Shown: positions 9,240 through 16,587, numbered from the stretch's first letter. The stretch: 21,269 bases of DNA from CAZSWR01 sp964610885 (GCA_964610885.1 CAZSWR010000067.1:1-21269); one strand, 5' to 3'. Translations and numbers: made by a program. The notes: generated from the sequence alone by a model not told the origin.

Positions 9240-10409
9240 TTAGCGCATGTGCTTGATGCCTGCCTCTACCTCTGCGAAAACCCTTTCCAAAACCTCCTCG
9301 AATTCGCCATTGCCATCGATCTTGGTAACGCCGTGCAATTGATTGTATTTCTGAATGACAGGAGTTGTTTTCGATTCGTGCTCCTGGAGGCGTTGGACTA
9401 TTTTTGCCGTGCATGTGTCGTATGGCATGCAATTCTTTGTCTTGCTCCTCGCGTCCAGCCTGCGTATCAATTCAAGCATCGGCACCTCGATTTCGATAAT
9501 ACCGGAAATTGAAGAATTGTGTTTCTTGAGCAATCCATCGAGTATGTACGATTGCACCAAAGTGCGCGGATAACCTTTGAATATCAGTCCTTTGACGCCT
9601 TTCAGGTTCTGCAGTTTTTGCTCGAGCAGCCGGACGACAATTTCGTCAGGAACCAATTGGCCGTTTTCGTAAAGGTTGATGATTCGCTTGCCGATTTCAG
9701 TTTTTTCTTTAATTTCTTGGTCGAGCATCGCACCCGTGGCGACGTATTCTAACTCAAATTTCTTGGCAATCGCTTTCCCAATCGAACCACGGCCCGATCC
9801 GGGATACCCGAATATAACGAGGTTGAACAATCGTTTCTTAAGCTCGGTTTTGATAATCTGCCGAATCTGAAGATTGACCTCTTCGATCGATTGCTGCCCA
9901 TTGATTCCTTTGTAAATACCCTTTTCCCTGTAGAAATCAAGCACAGGAAGTGTTTTTTCGTTGTATTCGCGCAAACGGTTCCGAATTACTGTTTCGTTGT
10001 CATCAGTCCGGCCGGATGTCAGCCCGCGGTTCAGGAGCCGAGAAATAGACACTTCTTCGTCCACCTCGATGCTAATCAGGCAATTAAGCGCTGTGTTCAA
10101 CTTCAGCATCAAACCATCGAGAATGTATGCTTGAATATAAGTCCTCGGGAAACCATCGAAAAGGAATCCGCGCGATTCGGGATTGGCAGTAATAGTTTTC
10201 TCGATAATCTGGACTATTATTTCGTCGGAGACCAAGCCTCCGTTTGCAATGATGCTTTGGGCCTCAAGCCCCAGTTTTGTACCTTCGGCAATTTCCTTTC
10301 GGAGCAAATCGCCCGTCGAAATATAGAACAAGTTGTACTTTTTAACCAGAAACTCGGACTGAGTGCCCTTGCCCGCACCGGGAGGGCCGAAAAGTGCGAT
10401 ATTAATCAT
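9240..10409 (-). CDS. adk: Tandem adenylate kinase: active N-terminal domain fused to a degenerate second domain
   Basis: Adenylate kinase interconverts ATP + AMP and 2 ADP in the cytoplasm. The 389-aa protein is about twice the usual length and holds two AK domains. Domain 1 (about 1-188) keeps the P-loop GPPGAGKGT (Lys14), STGDLLR (Asp34, Arg37), DGFPRT (Arg89) and a short LID with SGRTDD (Arg134). Domain 2 (about 193-385) keeps the fold pattern but reads GYPGSGRGS in the P-loop (Lys replaced by Arg207), TGAMLD where TGDLLR is expected (Asp to Ala, Arg to Asp), KGYPRT (Arg282 kept), and NCMPYDT in place of the LID SGRTDD motif. It is probably non-catalytic or altered. The start chosen is the ATG at 10409 (MINIALFGPPG), preceded at 5 nt by GGAG (10415-10418). 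An upstream in-frame TTG at 10436 would add nine residues unlike any AK N-terminus. The CDF-GNAT gene lies 81 bp upstream on the same strand. Whether another adk exists in the genome cannot be seen. Confidence 0.9.
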   Translation of the reverse strand: MINIALFGPPGAGKGTQSEFLVKKYNLFYISTGDLLRKEIAEGTKLGLEAQSIIANGGLVSDEIIVQIIEKTITANPESRGFLFDGFPRTYIQAYILDGLMLKLNTALNCLISIEVDEEVSISRLLNRGLTSGRTDDNETVIRNRLREYNEKTLPVLDFYREKGIYKGINGQQSIEEVNLQIRQIIKTELKKRLFNLVIFGYPGSGRGSIGKAIAKKFELEYVATGAMLDQEIKEKTEIGKRIINLYENGQLVPDEIVVRLLEQKLQNLKGVKGLIFKGYPRTLVQSYILDGLLKKHNSSISGIIEIEVPMLELIRRLDARSKTKNCMPYDTCTAKIVQRLQEHESKTTPVIQKYNQLHGVTKIDGNGEFEEVLERVFAEVEAGIKHMR

Positions 10410-10414
10410 ATTTG

Positions 10415-10418
10415 CTCC
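10415..10418 (-). promoter_or_regulatory. Ribosome binding site of the tandem adenylate kinase
   Basis: GGAG on the minus strand, 5 nt before the ATG at 10409. It decides against the upstream TTG at 10436, because it lies inside that extension. Confidence 0.6.
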
Positions 10419-10490
10419 GACGAATGTATAGCTCAATGGACTGCTGATTATTAAACGAAATTGTTCAATAACTAATGTATTGATTGCAGT

Positions 10491-11957
10491 TTAGTTCCTA
10501 TCTCCGGTAACGTATTTGAAGAGCGTTTCAAGTTCTGCCTGCCTGTAGAGTAGCAAGTGTTTGCCGTCCTCGGTGTATTCTGTGTAGTAAACTTTGAGGC
10601 CGAGCCTGTCGTAGAGAGCGTTCGCCTGCGCCTCTACGGGGTCTGTGCTTGTGTACAAACGGAAGTATTTTTTGTGCGTACCGTGGGCCTCGATAAGGAT
10701 TTTCTTTAGCATTGCGAACTTTAGACGCGACAGGCTGGTGCGTGTGCGTTCGTCGTAAACGGCCCATCCGCCCCAAACGGCTTCGTGCCTGTCTTCAGGC
10801 TTGAAATAGTAACCGGACAGTCCGCACACCTCGCCTTTGTGATATACAACCCAATACGCCGGGTCGCTAATGCCGATCTTCGATAGTGCCAAGGTGTGTT
10901 TGCCGGGATAGACGCTTTCCTCAAGCTCTTCGGATGGCATTTCCTCGGGGCTAAGCGCGAAAGTTTCCTCGATCAGCTTGAAGGCCATGGGGAGCGTGCC
11001 GGCCGAAAGGGGAAGTATCTGGTACTCGTTCTTGCGGGCCTCACGGAACAGATTGCGCGCGCCTGTTGGGACGATGATTTGCACGTCGCTGTTGTCGATG
11101 TCGGCTTCAATATCTGCACAGATCCTCTCGCAGACGTCTTTTACTTCGCCGTATGTTTTATCGGGGTGGAATCCCAAGAAAATATCGATGAATACGGTTC
11201 GACCCGAACGGCGGCTGCGCACGCCCGAGAATGATTCGTAGCTGTCAAAGTATTCAGTAAGCCGTTTCAATATTTTTATCTGAAGGGATTCCTCGAGAGT
11301 TCTGTCCGAAAGGTCTGAAATGTATTTCTTTGACAAATTAACAAATGAAAACAGAGGAAATGCAACGAAACAAATTGCGCAAATCGGATCCAAGAAAACA
11401 GACCACGGCTCGGAATGGAAGACGAGAAGAAGTATTAGAGAAGTCAATATTCCGGCATTTGCGATTGCGTCCGCCCTGTTCGACCGCCATTGGGCGTGCA
11501 TAATCGGCGAGCCTTCCTCGGCGGAGGCGGCATAGTTCCGGTACCAGAGCCATCCGTTCAGACCCAGTCCGGCTGAGTGGATCAGAACGCCAAGCATGAT
11601 GAAATCAGGGTCGAGAATCGTTGGCGTAAAAATGCGGCTAATTGCTTCGTAGAGCAGAAAAGCAATACCGACAATCATAATGATTGAAGTCATCAGCCCG
11701 GTTAGCACTTCGATCTTTCCGGTGCCATAGTCGTAAAATTCTGTTTCGCCCTTTTCGATTTTCTTCGAGATGTGGTAGCCAATGTAGGTGGATGTGATGC
11801 TTTTAATGTAATCGAATAGGTCGGTGAAGAGCAGCATCGAATTGGAAAGGATCGCAACCACGACCACAGGGAGAACAGTCAGAAGGTCGATAATCAAGTT
11901 TAATTTCAGTGATTTGGTGCTTTTCGACAGTGAATCGTTTGTACTCGAATTGTTCAT
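10491..11957 (-). CDS. Divergent cation-diffusion-facilitator protein fused to a GNAT-like domain
   Basis: CDF proteins are inner-membrane proton/metal antiporters with six TM helices and a cytoplasmic dimer domain. This 488-aa protein shows about six hydrophobic segments (near 19-40, 41-62, 85-106, 117-138, 163-181, 186-206), the family-typical YDYGTGKIE (75-83) and LDP (189-191), and a C-terminal ZT_dimer-like domain (about 218-298). By hand alignment the metal site is degenerate: TM2 reads DLFDYIKS, so the usual D/H-x-x-x-D becomes Asp49 and Ser53, and the TM5 H-x-x-x-D becomes Ser159 and Asp163. A GNAT-like domain follows (about 310-480), with WGGWAV leading to the acyl-CoA loop, but its glycines are replaced (TRTSLS, 405-410). 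Substrates of both halves are unknown. Typical CDF proteins of about 300 aa lack this extension. The ATG at 11957 has GAGGA 4 nt upstream. The adk gene follows on the same strand. Confidence 0.85.
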   Translation of the reverse strand: MNNSSTNDSLSKSTKSLKLNLIIDLLTVLPVVVVAILSNSMLLFTDLFDYIKSITSTYIGYHISKKIEKGETEFYDYGTGKIEVLTGLMTSIIMIVGIAFLLYEAISRIFTPTILDPDFIMLGVLIHSAGLGLNGWLWYRNYAASAEEGSPIMHAQWRSNRADAIANAGILTSLILLLVFHSEPWSVFLDPICAICFVAFPLFSFVNLSKKYISDLSDRTLEESLQIKILKRLTEYFDSYESFSGVRSRRSGRTVFIDIFLGFHPDKTYGEVKDVCERICADIEADIDNSDVQIIVPTGARNLFREARKNEYQILPLSAGTLPMAFKLIEETFALSPEEMPSEELEESVYPGKHTLALSKIGISDPAYWVVYHKGEVCGLSGYYFKPEDRHEAVWGGWAVYDERTRTSLSRLKFAMLKKILIEAHGTHKKYFRLYTSTDPVEAQANALYDRLGLKVYYTEYTEDGKHLLLYRQAELETLFKYVTGDRN

Positions 11958-12202
11958 TTTTCCTCGATATTGTAGTTTTCAAAATGGCTCACAAGTAGCA
12001 ACATAAAACAAATACTGAAAAATTGCAAGGAAAAATACTGAATGGCACGATAAGTATACATATAAGATAGCTCCATTAACGTTTTGTGTGGGTATTAAAC
12101 TTAACAAACGAGAAATTATTAACCTTCGTTGAGCTAATTTTTCTAATCAGAAATTGAATTGCAAGTACTTTATATATGTCTACATATCAGAGGGTTAACA
12201 TC

Positions 12203-12320
12203 ACACACCCCTAAATCCCCTCTTTCTAGAGGGCACTTTAAAATACATATTATGTTACACTAATATAATATTTAGATAGATTCTTATCCCTCTCTAAAGA
12301 GAGGGGGTTAGGGGGTGTGT
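12203..12320. repeat. REPIN/MITE-like pair of inverted C-rich palindromic elements
   Basis: The left arm (12203-12233) starts ACACACCCCTAAATCCCC and holds a hairpin CCCTCT-TTCT-AGAGGG. The right arm (12288-12320) is its imperfect inverse, with a hairpin CCCTCTCT-AA-AGAGAGGG and a GGGGGTGTGT end. About 54 bp of AT-rich DNA lies between. Two inverted hairpin elements around a short spacer is the layout of REPINs or of a small non-autonomous transposable element. No clear target-site duplication is visible. A related half-element occurs at 15511-15540. Confidence 0.65.
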
Positions 12321-12445
12321 CATACAGTGAGATTGACAAGATGAGATTTTTTTTAAAATACCTCCTTTTTGTTTCATGGACGATCCCCATAACATGTGTT
12401 ATAGAACCAAAATATGTAAATATATCTGCTCAATTATTCCACACA

Positions 12446-12480
12446 TTTTTAGTAAATTGCTTCGATGCGCTGTAACTTTT
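12446..12480 (+). promoter_or_regulatory. Weak Bacteroidota-type promoter candidate for the subtilase gene
   Basis: TAACTTTT (12473-12480) matches TAnnTTTG at all but the last base. A T-rich TTTTT (12446-12450) sits near the -33 position. The leader to the ATG at 12535 would be about 45-50 nt. The -33 match is poor. Confidence 0.3.
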
Positions 12481-12534
12481 TTATTGAATTATTTGTCATT
12501 GCAATAGGTGTATTGTTAGAAAGAGAAAATCGTC

Positions 12535-15399
12535 ATGAGAATCAAGTGCTTTGGTCTTATTCTTTTTTTTGTTTTATTATCTTCAATTGCAGCGATAGGC
12601 GCCACGAAGGGAAATTCGATTTATGTGAAATTCAAAAGTGGTTCTTTTGCTGCCTCCGAATGGCTTCGGGCCTCGAGGATGGGCGAGTGCCCTTCGCTCG
12701 TTCCTGCTTTGGGGCGCCACTCGTCGCGGCCAATGATCTCCGACGGGCTTGTCTCGATGATGCTCAAGGGGAGCAATTCATTGAATTTGGCAAATGACAA
12801 TAAAGCACGCTCGCTAATAAACATCGCAATCATCACATACGAAGAAAATATCCCCGCCCACAAGGCTGCTCGAGCCGCCGAATCGATAGACGGAGTGGAA
12901 TACGCCGAACCGGTGCCTCAGAATGAATATTTTTCCGAGCCGAACGACCCAGATTATCCCTATCAGTGGTACCTGCCCAGTATCAATGCCGAAGCCGCGT
13001 GGGCTGCCGTTCCTGACCCCGTGGAAATAGTGGTCGGCGTCGTGGATACCGGCGTGGATTACCTGCACGAGGACCTTGCGAGCAATATTTTCATCAATCC
13101 CGGGGAAACCGGTACGGACAGCCATGGCAACGACAAGAGGACAAACGGAATCGACGACGACAATAACGGCTTCGTTGACGATTGGCACGGCTGGGACTTC
13201 CTGGGCGAATCCGGCACGGCCGAAGACAACGACCCGATGCCCGGGAATTTGCATGGCACTCACGTGGCCGGCACGATCGGCGCCGTAACGGACAATGCTA
13301 TCGGAGTGGCGGGAGTCGCGCGGAAAGTGAAACTAATACCGGTGAAATGCGGCTACGACAACGCCAATTCGAGAAGCATAGACCGCGGCTACGAAGGCAT
13401 CCTATACGCCTCGCTTATGGGCGCTAAAGTTATTAACTGCTCGTGGGGCAGCGATTCATACTCCGTTTCGGAGCAAACCGTTATCTCGACGGCCAACGCA
13501 CGCGGAAGCCTCGTGGTGTGCGCTGCGGGCAACGATAACGTGCGCAAGAACTACTATCCGGCTTCCTACCAATACGCCATGAGCGTGGCTGCGCTCGATT
13601 ATAACGATACGAAAGCAGATTTCTCCAATTATGGCTCGGGAGTCAGCGTGTCCGCTCCAGGAGTCCAGATTTATGCCACGCTGCCCTCGAACGGATATGG
13701 ATACCTTAATGGAACTTCGATGGCCTCGCCGATTGTGGCCGGGACGGCTGCTTTAGTCCGTCAGAAATATCCTAAATTAAGCCCCGAACAGGTGATGGAA
13801 TTGATCAAGGCCACTTGCGACAATATTGATTTCAATAATCCAAACTACGTTGGAGCGCTCGGCAGTGGTAAGATTAACGCCTATCGTGCCGTTTCCGACG
13901 AGAATATTAAAGCAGTCAGCATATCCGGCACAAAGGTTTATTGCGCCGGCGATGCACCTATCGAAACCGGCAGAGCGGTCTCGGTTGATTTCGCTGTTCA
14001 CTGCTTGCTGGCGCCATTCGAATCCCTGAAGGCAACCCTCGTTAACTCTTCGTCGCACAGCGTCAGTATCAGAAAAGGAGAACTAAACGGCGGCAGCTTC
14101 GCAAACGATGAGGAAAAAACCTTCACCGGAGCGTTCGAGTTCACGATTGTGGACAATGTTTACGATAATTATCCCTACGAAATGGCTATCCGCATCGAAG
14201 ACGGCAAGGGATACTCGAAAGATTTTCCATTCTCATTTACTGCCAATCCTTCGTACCTGACTATGCGTGAAAATGATATTTCGCTTACGGTAAGTTCCCA
14301 AGGGAACTATGCCTACAACGACTATCCGAACAACCAACAGGGCGATGGCCTATTCTACCGAAAAAAAGGCAATTTGCTATTCGAAGGAGCCTTCATGGCC
14401 GCCCATTCCTACCACAACATTTCAAATACGGCTCGCTCGGCCACTGATCAATATACAAAAGATTTGGACTTCTTTTCGCAAAAGAGGATTGCAATGTACG
14501 ATTCGTCCGCAATCGGCGCAAAAGTGGCTCTGGTGAGCTATATGGACAGCCGAGCGCAGATGCAGGCCGGAGTCAATATCTCGCAAAAGGTTTACCAATT
14601 CACGAAACCGGGCCACGAGAACTATATTATCAGCGTTTACGACATCACAAATCAATTCGGTGCGGATGTGGATTCAATGTATGCCGGAATCTTCTTCGAT
14701 TGGGATATAGGCCTTTCCGGAAGGAATAACATTGTCCAATACGACAAAGCTAATTATATGGCCTATGCGCACAATGCGCTTGCCGATACGCTGCCATTTA
14801 CAGCCGTTGCGCCACTGACAAACGATCCGTTGAACCTTTACGCAATTAATAACGATGGCTCGAGTGGCGGATTTGGTATCTATGACGGATTCTCTGATGT
14901 CGAAAAATGGAAAGCGCTTTCCAGCGGACTGGCCCGCACCGAATCCGCCCAAGGGGACGTTTCGATGGTCATATCCAATGGCCCGATTCCCATGAAAGAC
15001 ACCGAGACGAAACGAGTTGCATTCGTACTGCTGGCCGGGCAAAACCTCGAAGAATTGCGGCGTGGGCTGGACAGCGCCCGAGCAAATGCACTGGCAATCG
15101 GCATCGTAAATGAAAAGTTCGACCCTGCCCCCAAAGTGAGCAGACTCGTTTCGATTTCGCCGAATCCTGCGATTGGATCAGATATTGTGGCAACAATGGA
15201 TCTACGAATCAAAGGAAACGTCAGCTTCGAGGCGTTCAATGCCCTCGGCCAAAGAGTTCTCGATTTGCAAATCCCAAGCGAATACGGAACCGATAGGAAA
15301 CTTTCCATCCCAACCGGTAGCCTGCCGATTGGTTTCTATTTCTTGAAAATTCGCGCAGACGGCATCGACGAAACCCACACGTTCGTGGTGAATCGGTAG
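12535..15399 (+). CDS. Secreted S8 (subtilisin-family) serine protease with T9SS sorting domain
   Basis: This 954-aa protein is an extracellular endopeptidase by family. It has a signal peptide (1 to about 23, LILFFVLLSSIAAIGA) and a propeptide-like domain (about 24-145, ending near VEYAEPVPQNEYF). The peptidase domain (about 150-460) has the complete triad: Asp171 in VVDTGVD, His240 in HGTHVAG and Ser395 in NGTSMASP, plus the oxyanion Asn333 in AAGND. An Asp/Asn-rich, calcium-site-like insert (NGIDDDNNGFVDDWHGWDF) precedes the His motif. A beta-sandwich-like region (about 465-580) and an unrecognised domain (about 580-860) follow. The C-terminus (about 870-954) is a T9SS type A sorting domain: VSISPNP, VSFEAFNALGQRVLDL, LPIGFYFLKI, FVVNR. 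It should be exported by Sec then T9SS and matured at the surface. It stands alone: the flanking gaps hold repeats and its own promoter candidate. Confidence 0.94.
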   Translation: MRIKCFGLILFFVLLSSIAAIGATKGNSIYVKFKSGSFAASEWLRASRMGECPSLVPALGRHSSRPMISDGLVSMMLKGSNSLNLANDNKARSLINIAIITYEENIPAHKAARAAESIDGVEYAEPVPQNEYFSEPNDPDYPYQWYLPSINAEAAWAAVPDPVEIVVGVVDTGVDYLHEDLASNIFINPGETGTDSHGNDKRTNGIDDDNNGFVDDWHGWDFLGESGTAEDNDPMPGNLHGTHVAGTIGAVTDNAIGVAGVARKVKLIPVKCGYDNANSRSIDRGYEGILYASLMGAKVINCSWGSDSYSVSEQTVISTANARGSLVVCAAGNDNVRKNYYPASYQYAMSVAALDYNDTKADFSNYGSGVSVSAPGVQIYATLPSNGYGYLNGTSMASPIVAGTAALVRQKYPKLSPEQVMELIKATCDNIDFNNPNYVGALGSGKINAYRAVSDENIKAVSISGTKVYCAGDAPIETGRAVSVDFAVHCLLAPFESLKATLVNSSSHSVSIRKGELNGGSFANDEEKTFTGAFEFTIVDNVYDNYPYEMAIRIEDGKGYSKDFPFSFTANPSYLTMRENDISLTVSSQGNYAYNDYPNNQQGDGLFYRKKGNLLFEGAFMAAHSYHNISNTARSATDQYTKDLDFFSQKRIAMYDSSAIGAKVALVSYMDSRAQMQAGVNISQKVYQFTKPGHENYIISVYDITNQFGADVDSMYAGIFFDWDIGLSGRNNIVQYDKANYMAYAHNALADTLPFTAVAPLTNDPLNLYAINNDGSSGGFGIYDGFSDVEKWKALSSGLARTESAQGDVSMVISNGPIPMKDTETKRVAFVLLAGQNLEELRRGLDSARANALAIGIVNEKFDPAPKVSRLVSISPNPAIGSDIVATMDLRIKGNVSFEAFNALGQRVLDLQIPSEYGTDRKLSIPTGSLPIGFYFLKIRADGIDETHTFVVNR

Positions 15400-15456
15400 G
15401 CAAGGAGGAGTTCGGCGGAAGCTGTTAGGCTGCCAGACAAAGTAAAAATTTAGCAA

Positions 15457-15476
15457 CAATGGGTTTTAACCCATTG
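15457..15476. repeat. REP-like palindrome
   Basis: CAATGGGTTTTAACCCATTG: 9-bp arms (15457-15465 and 15468-15476) around TT. It is the same GGGTT-AACCC type as the element at 15597-15616. Confidence 0.65.
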
Positions 15477-15510
15477 CATGCGAAGCGGTAAGTCATTGAA
15501 ATATTGACAA

Positions 15511-15540
15511 ATCCCCCAACCCTGCTTTGCCAAAGGGGGC
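15511..15540. repeat. C-rich REP-like hairpin, third member of the 12.2-kb family
   Basis: An outer CCCCC (15513-15517) pairs with GGGGG (15535-15539), and an inner CTTTG-C-CAAAG sits between them. Its CCCCCAACCCTGCTTTG layout resembles the CCCCTAAATCCCCTCTTT and CCCCCTAACCCCCTCTCTTT arms at 12203-12320. Confidence 0.5.
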
Positions 15541-15596
15541 TAAAGAAATATTTGTGCTAATACATTGATAATATACGAAATAGGGCGATGCTCGAA

Positions 15597-15616
15597 CCCA
15601 CGGGTTAACCCGTGGG
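15597..15616. repeat. Perfect 20-bp palindrome
   Basis: CCCACGGGTTAACCCGTGGG is identical to its own reverse complement. It is the same class as the palindrome at 15457 and likely a dispersed REP-like element rather than an operator, since it lies 76 bp upstream of the promoter motif. Confidence 0.65.
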
Positions 15617-15691
15617 ATGGCTGATCTATACTATTTCAACAAGCTGTTAGGAGATTAATTTTCACAAAAATGGCAAACATTTGCTTTGCAA

Positions 15692-15723
15692 TTGTTAATT
15701 ATCCCAGCGAACTGTTATATTTG
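15692..15723 (+). promoter_or_regulatory. Bacteroidota-type promoter of the G8-like gene
   Basis: TTG (15692-15694) as the -33 element, 21 nt, then TATATTTG (15716-15723), a full match to the TAnnTTTG -7 element. Transcription would start near 15730, leaving a leader of about 27 nt to the ATG at 15757. Confidence 0.6.
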
Positions 15724-15756
15724 CTTATCATTGAAAATCAAAAAATCGGAGTGATT

Positions 15757-16383
15757 ATGCGAAGATCTACAAGTTTATTGTTTAATGCCGCGATTGCGAT
15801 GCTGTTTGCCTTCTTTTCGATGCAATCGAACGCCACAACCGTGATCACAGTCCAAGATGGAAAATGGGAATCGTCCGAGACGTGGGGCGACGGAAAGCTG
15901 CCCAAAGCCGGCGACAACGTGATTATTGCCAACAAAGTTACTGTGGACAAATCCGCAGATGCGAGATTCGGCCACGCCTGCGTGCTCGCGAAAGGTTCGC
16001 TTACCGTTCGCGATGGCGCTTCGGTCAAGATAATTGAATTGAAGAATTTCGGCGAAATCAACAATTTCGGGACAATCGAGATTGGGCAATGCGACGGCAC
16101 CGACGCCAAAGATGACGTGCAGGTGTTCTGCGAGACTGTGGCCCCGGGCGAATGGACGGACCCCAACGTGTGGAACGACCACAAACTGCCATCGAAAGAC
16201 GATATTGTAGTGATAAGCCACGACGTTCGCGCCTCGCAAGCGATTGCCGAAATCCCATTGATGCTTATAGTCCGGAATGGCGCGACTTTTTCTGTCGGCA
16301 AATGCGGTTCGATCGCCGCCAAGGGCATATTGAACTATGGCAAGATTGTAAACGAAGGCGATATCAAAGTCGATGAGCATTGA
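15757..16383 (+). CDS. Small secreted protein of two G8-like repeats
   Basis: The 208-aa protein has a signal peptide (1 to about 26, cleavage near SNA-TT) followed by two tandem repeats of about 96 residues. Each begins with a Trp motif (GKWESSETWGDGKLPKAGD at about 35-53; GEWTDPNVWNDHKLPSKDD at about 131-149). Each continues with VIIANKVTVD or VVISHDVRAS, then LTVRDGASVKI or LIVRNGATFSV, and closes with a short FGEINNFGTIEI or YGKIVNEGDIKV turn. This resembles the G8 domain, an extracellular beta-helix-like module; no catalytic residues can be named. No T9SS sorting domain is present, so its route beyond the periplasm is unclear. The start at 15757 is chosen because GGAG (15748-15751) precedes it at 5 nt, the promoter motif ends at 15723, and the next in-frame ATG (15670) lies upstream of that promoter and would bury the signal peptide. 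Confidence 0.8.
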   Translation: MRRSTSLLFNAAIAMLFAFFSMQSNATTVITVQDGKWESSETWGDGKLPKAGDNVIIANKVTVDKSADARFGHACVLAKGSLTVRDGASVKIIELKNFGEINNFGTIEIGQCDGTDAKDDVQVFCETVAPGEWTDPNVWNDHKLPSKDDIVVISHDVRASQAIAEIPLMLIVRNGATFSVGKCGSIAAKGILNYGKIVNEGDIKVDEH

Positions 16384-16471
16384 TTAAATTCTTGCGCGAA
16401 AGGTTGATTATTTTGGCGTAGGCGTGGGTTCCAAATCCGCGTAATGTGAAGAATATCAAGCAGATCCATCC

Positions 16472-16504
16472 AGACGTGCCACAGCCCCGAGGTGTGGCAC
16501 GTCT
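16472..16504. repeat. 12-bp-stem inverted repeat
   Basis: AGACGTGCCACA (16472-16483) and its exact complement (16493-16504) enclose a 9-nt loop GCCCCGAGG. There is no T-run after it, so it looks like a dispersed palindromic element rather than a terminator. Confidence 0.7.
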
Positions 16505-16534
16505 CTGTATATATACCATCCTCGTCTCCCGTTT

Positions 16535-16554
16535 CCCCGCCTCGCGAGACGGGG
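16535..16554. repeat. GC-rich near-perfect palindrome
   Basis: CCCCGCCTCGCGAGACGGGG is a 20-bp palindrome with one mismatched pair. It lies 31 bp after the previous hairpin and 12 bp before the next. Confidence 0.6.
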
Positions 16555-16565
16555 TTATTCATATT

Positions 16566-16587
16566 CAACCCCTTCGGGGTTGGTTTT
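16566..16587 (+). repeat. CAACCCC-TTC-GGGGTTG hairpin, possible weak terminator
   Basis: A 7-bp stem (16566-16572 with 16576-16582) with a 3-nt loop is followed by GTTTT. It could serve as a weak terminator for the G8-like gene about 185 bp upstream, but its position within a palindrome cluster favours a dispersed repeat. Confidence 0.5.

Larger units (their letters stand above)
11958..12534. other. Intergenic region between divergent genes, with a repeat element
   Basis: This 577-bp AT-rich gap separates the CDF-GNAT gene (-) from the subtilase gene (+), so it must hold both promoters. I see no credible gene in it. It contains the inverted REP-like pair at 12203-12320, a small palindrome ATATGT-CT-ACATAT (12174-12187) and another, ATAACA-TG-TGTTAT (12389-12402), that could be an operator. 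No clear promoter for the minus-strand gene was identified. Confidence 0.7.
15400..15756. other. Repeat-rich intergenic region
   Basis: This 357-bp gap between the protease and the G8-like gene contains three REP-like palindromes (15457-15476, 15511-15540, 15597-15616) and then the promoter of the G8-like gene. No gene is supported in it. In-frame codons running back to 15670 are excluded from the G8-like gene by the promoter position. Confidence 0.7.

Noticed and set aside
10410..10436. Extension of the adenylate kinase to the upstream TTG
   Set aside because: The nine added residues do not belong to the AK fold, and the RBS for the ATG at 10409 lies within them.
12465..12797. A 110-codon frame overlapping the start of the protease gene
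   Set aside because: It is out of frame with the protease signal peptide and propeptide, which are clearly coding, and it overlaps the likely promoter.
15457..15616. A CRISPR array or transcription-factor operator reading of the repeated palindromes
   Set aside because: The palindromes differ from each other, their spacing is irregular and no spacers or cas genes are present; they lie upstream of the promoter motif, not over it.
15738..16380. Two long antisense open frames (196 and 201 codons) opposite the G8-like gene
   Set aside because: The + strand frame has a signal peptide, RBS, consensus promoter and two internal repeats; the antisense products resemble no family and have no RBS.
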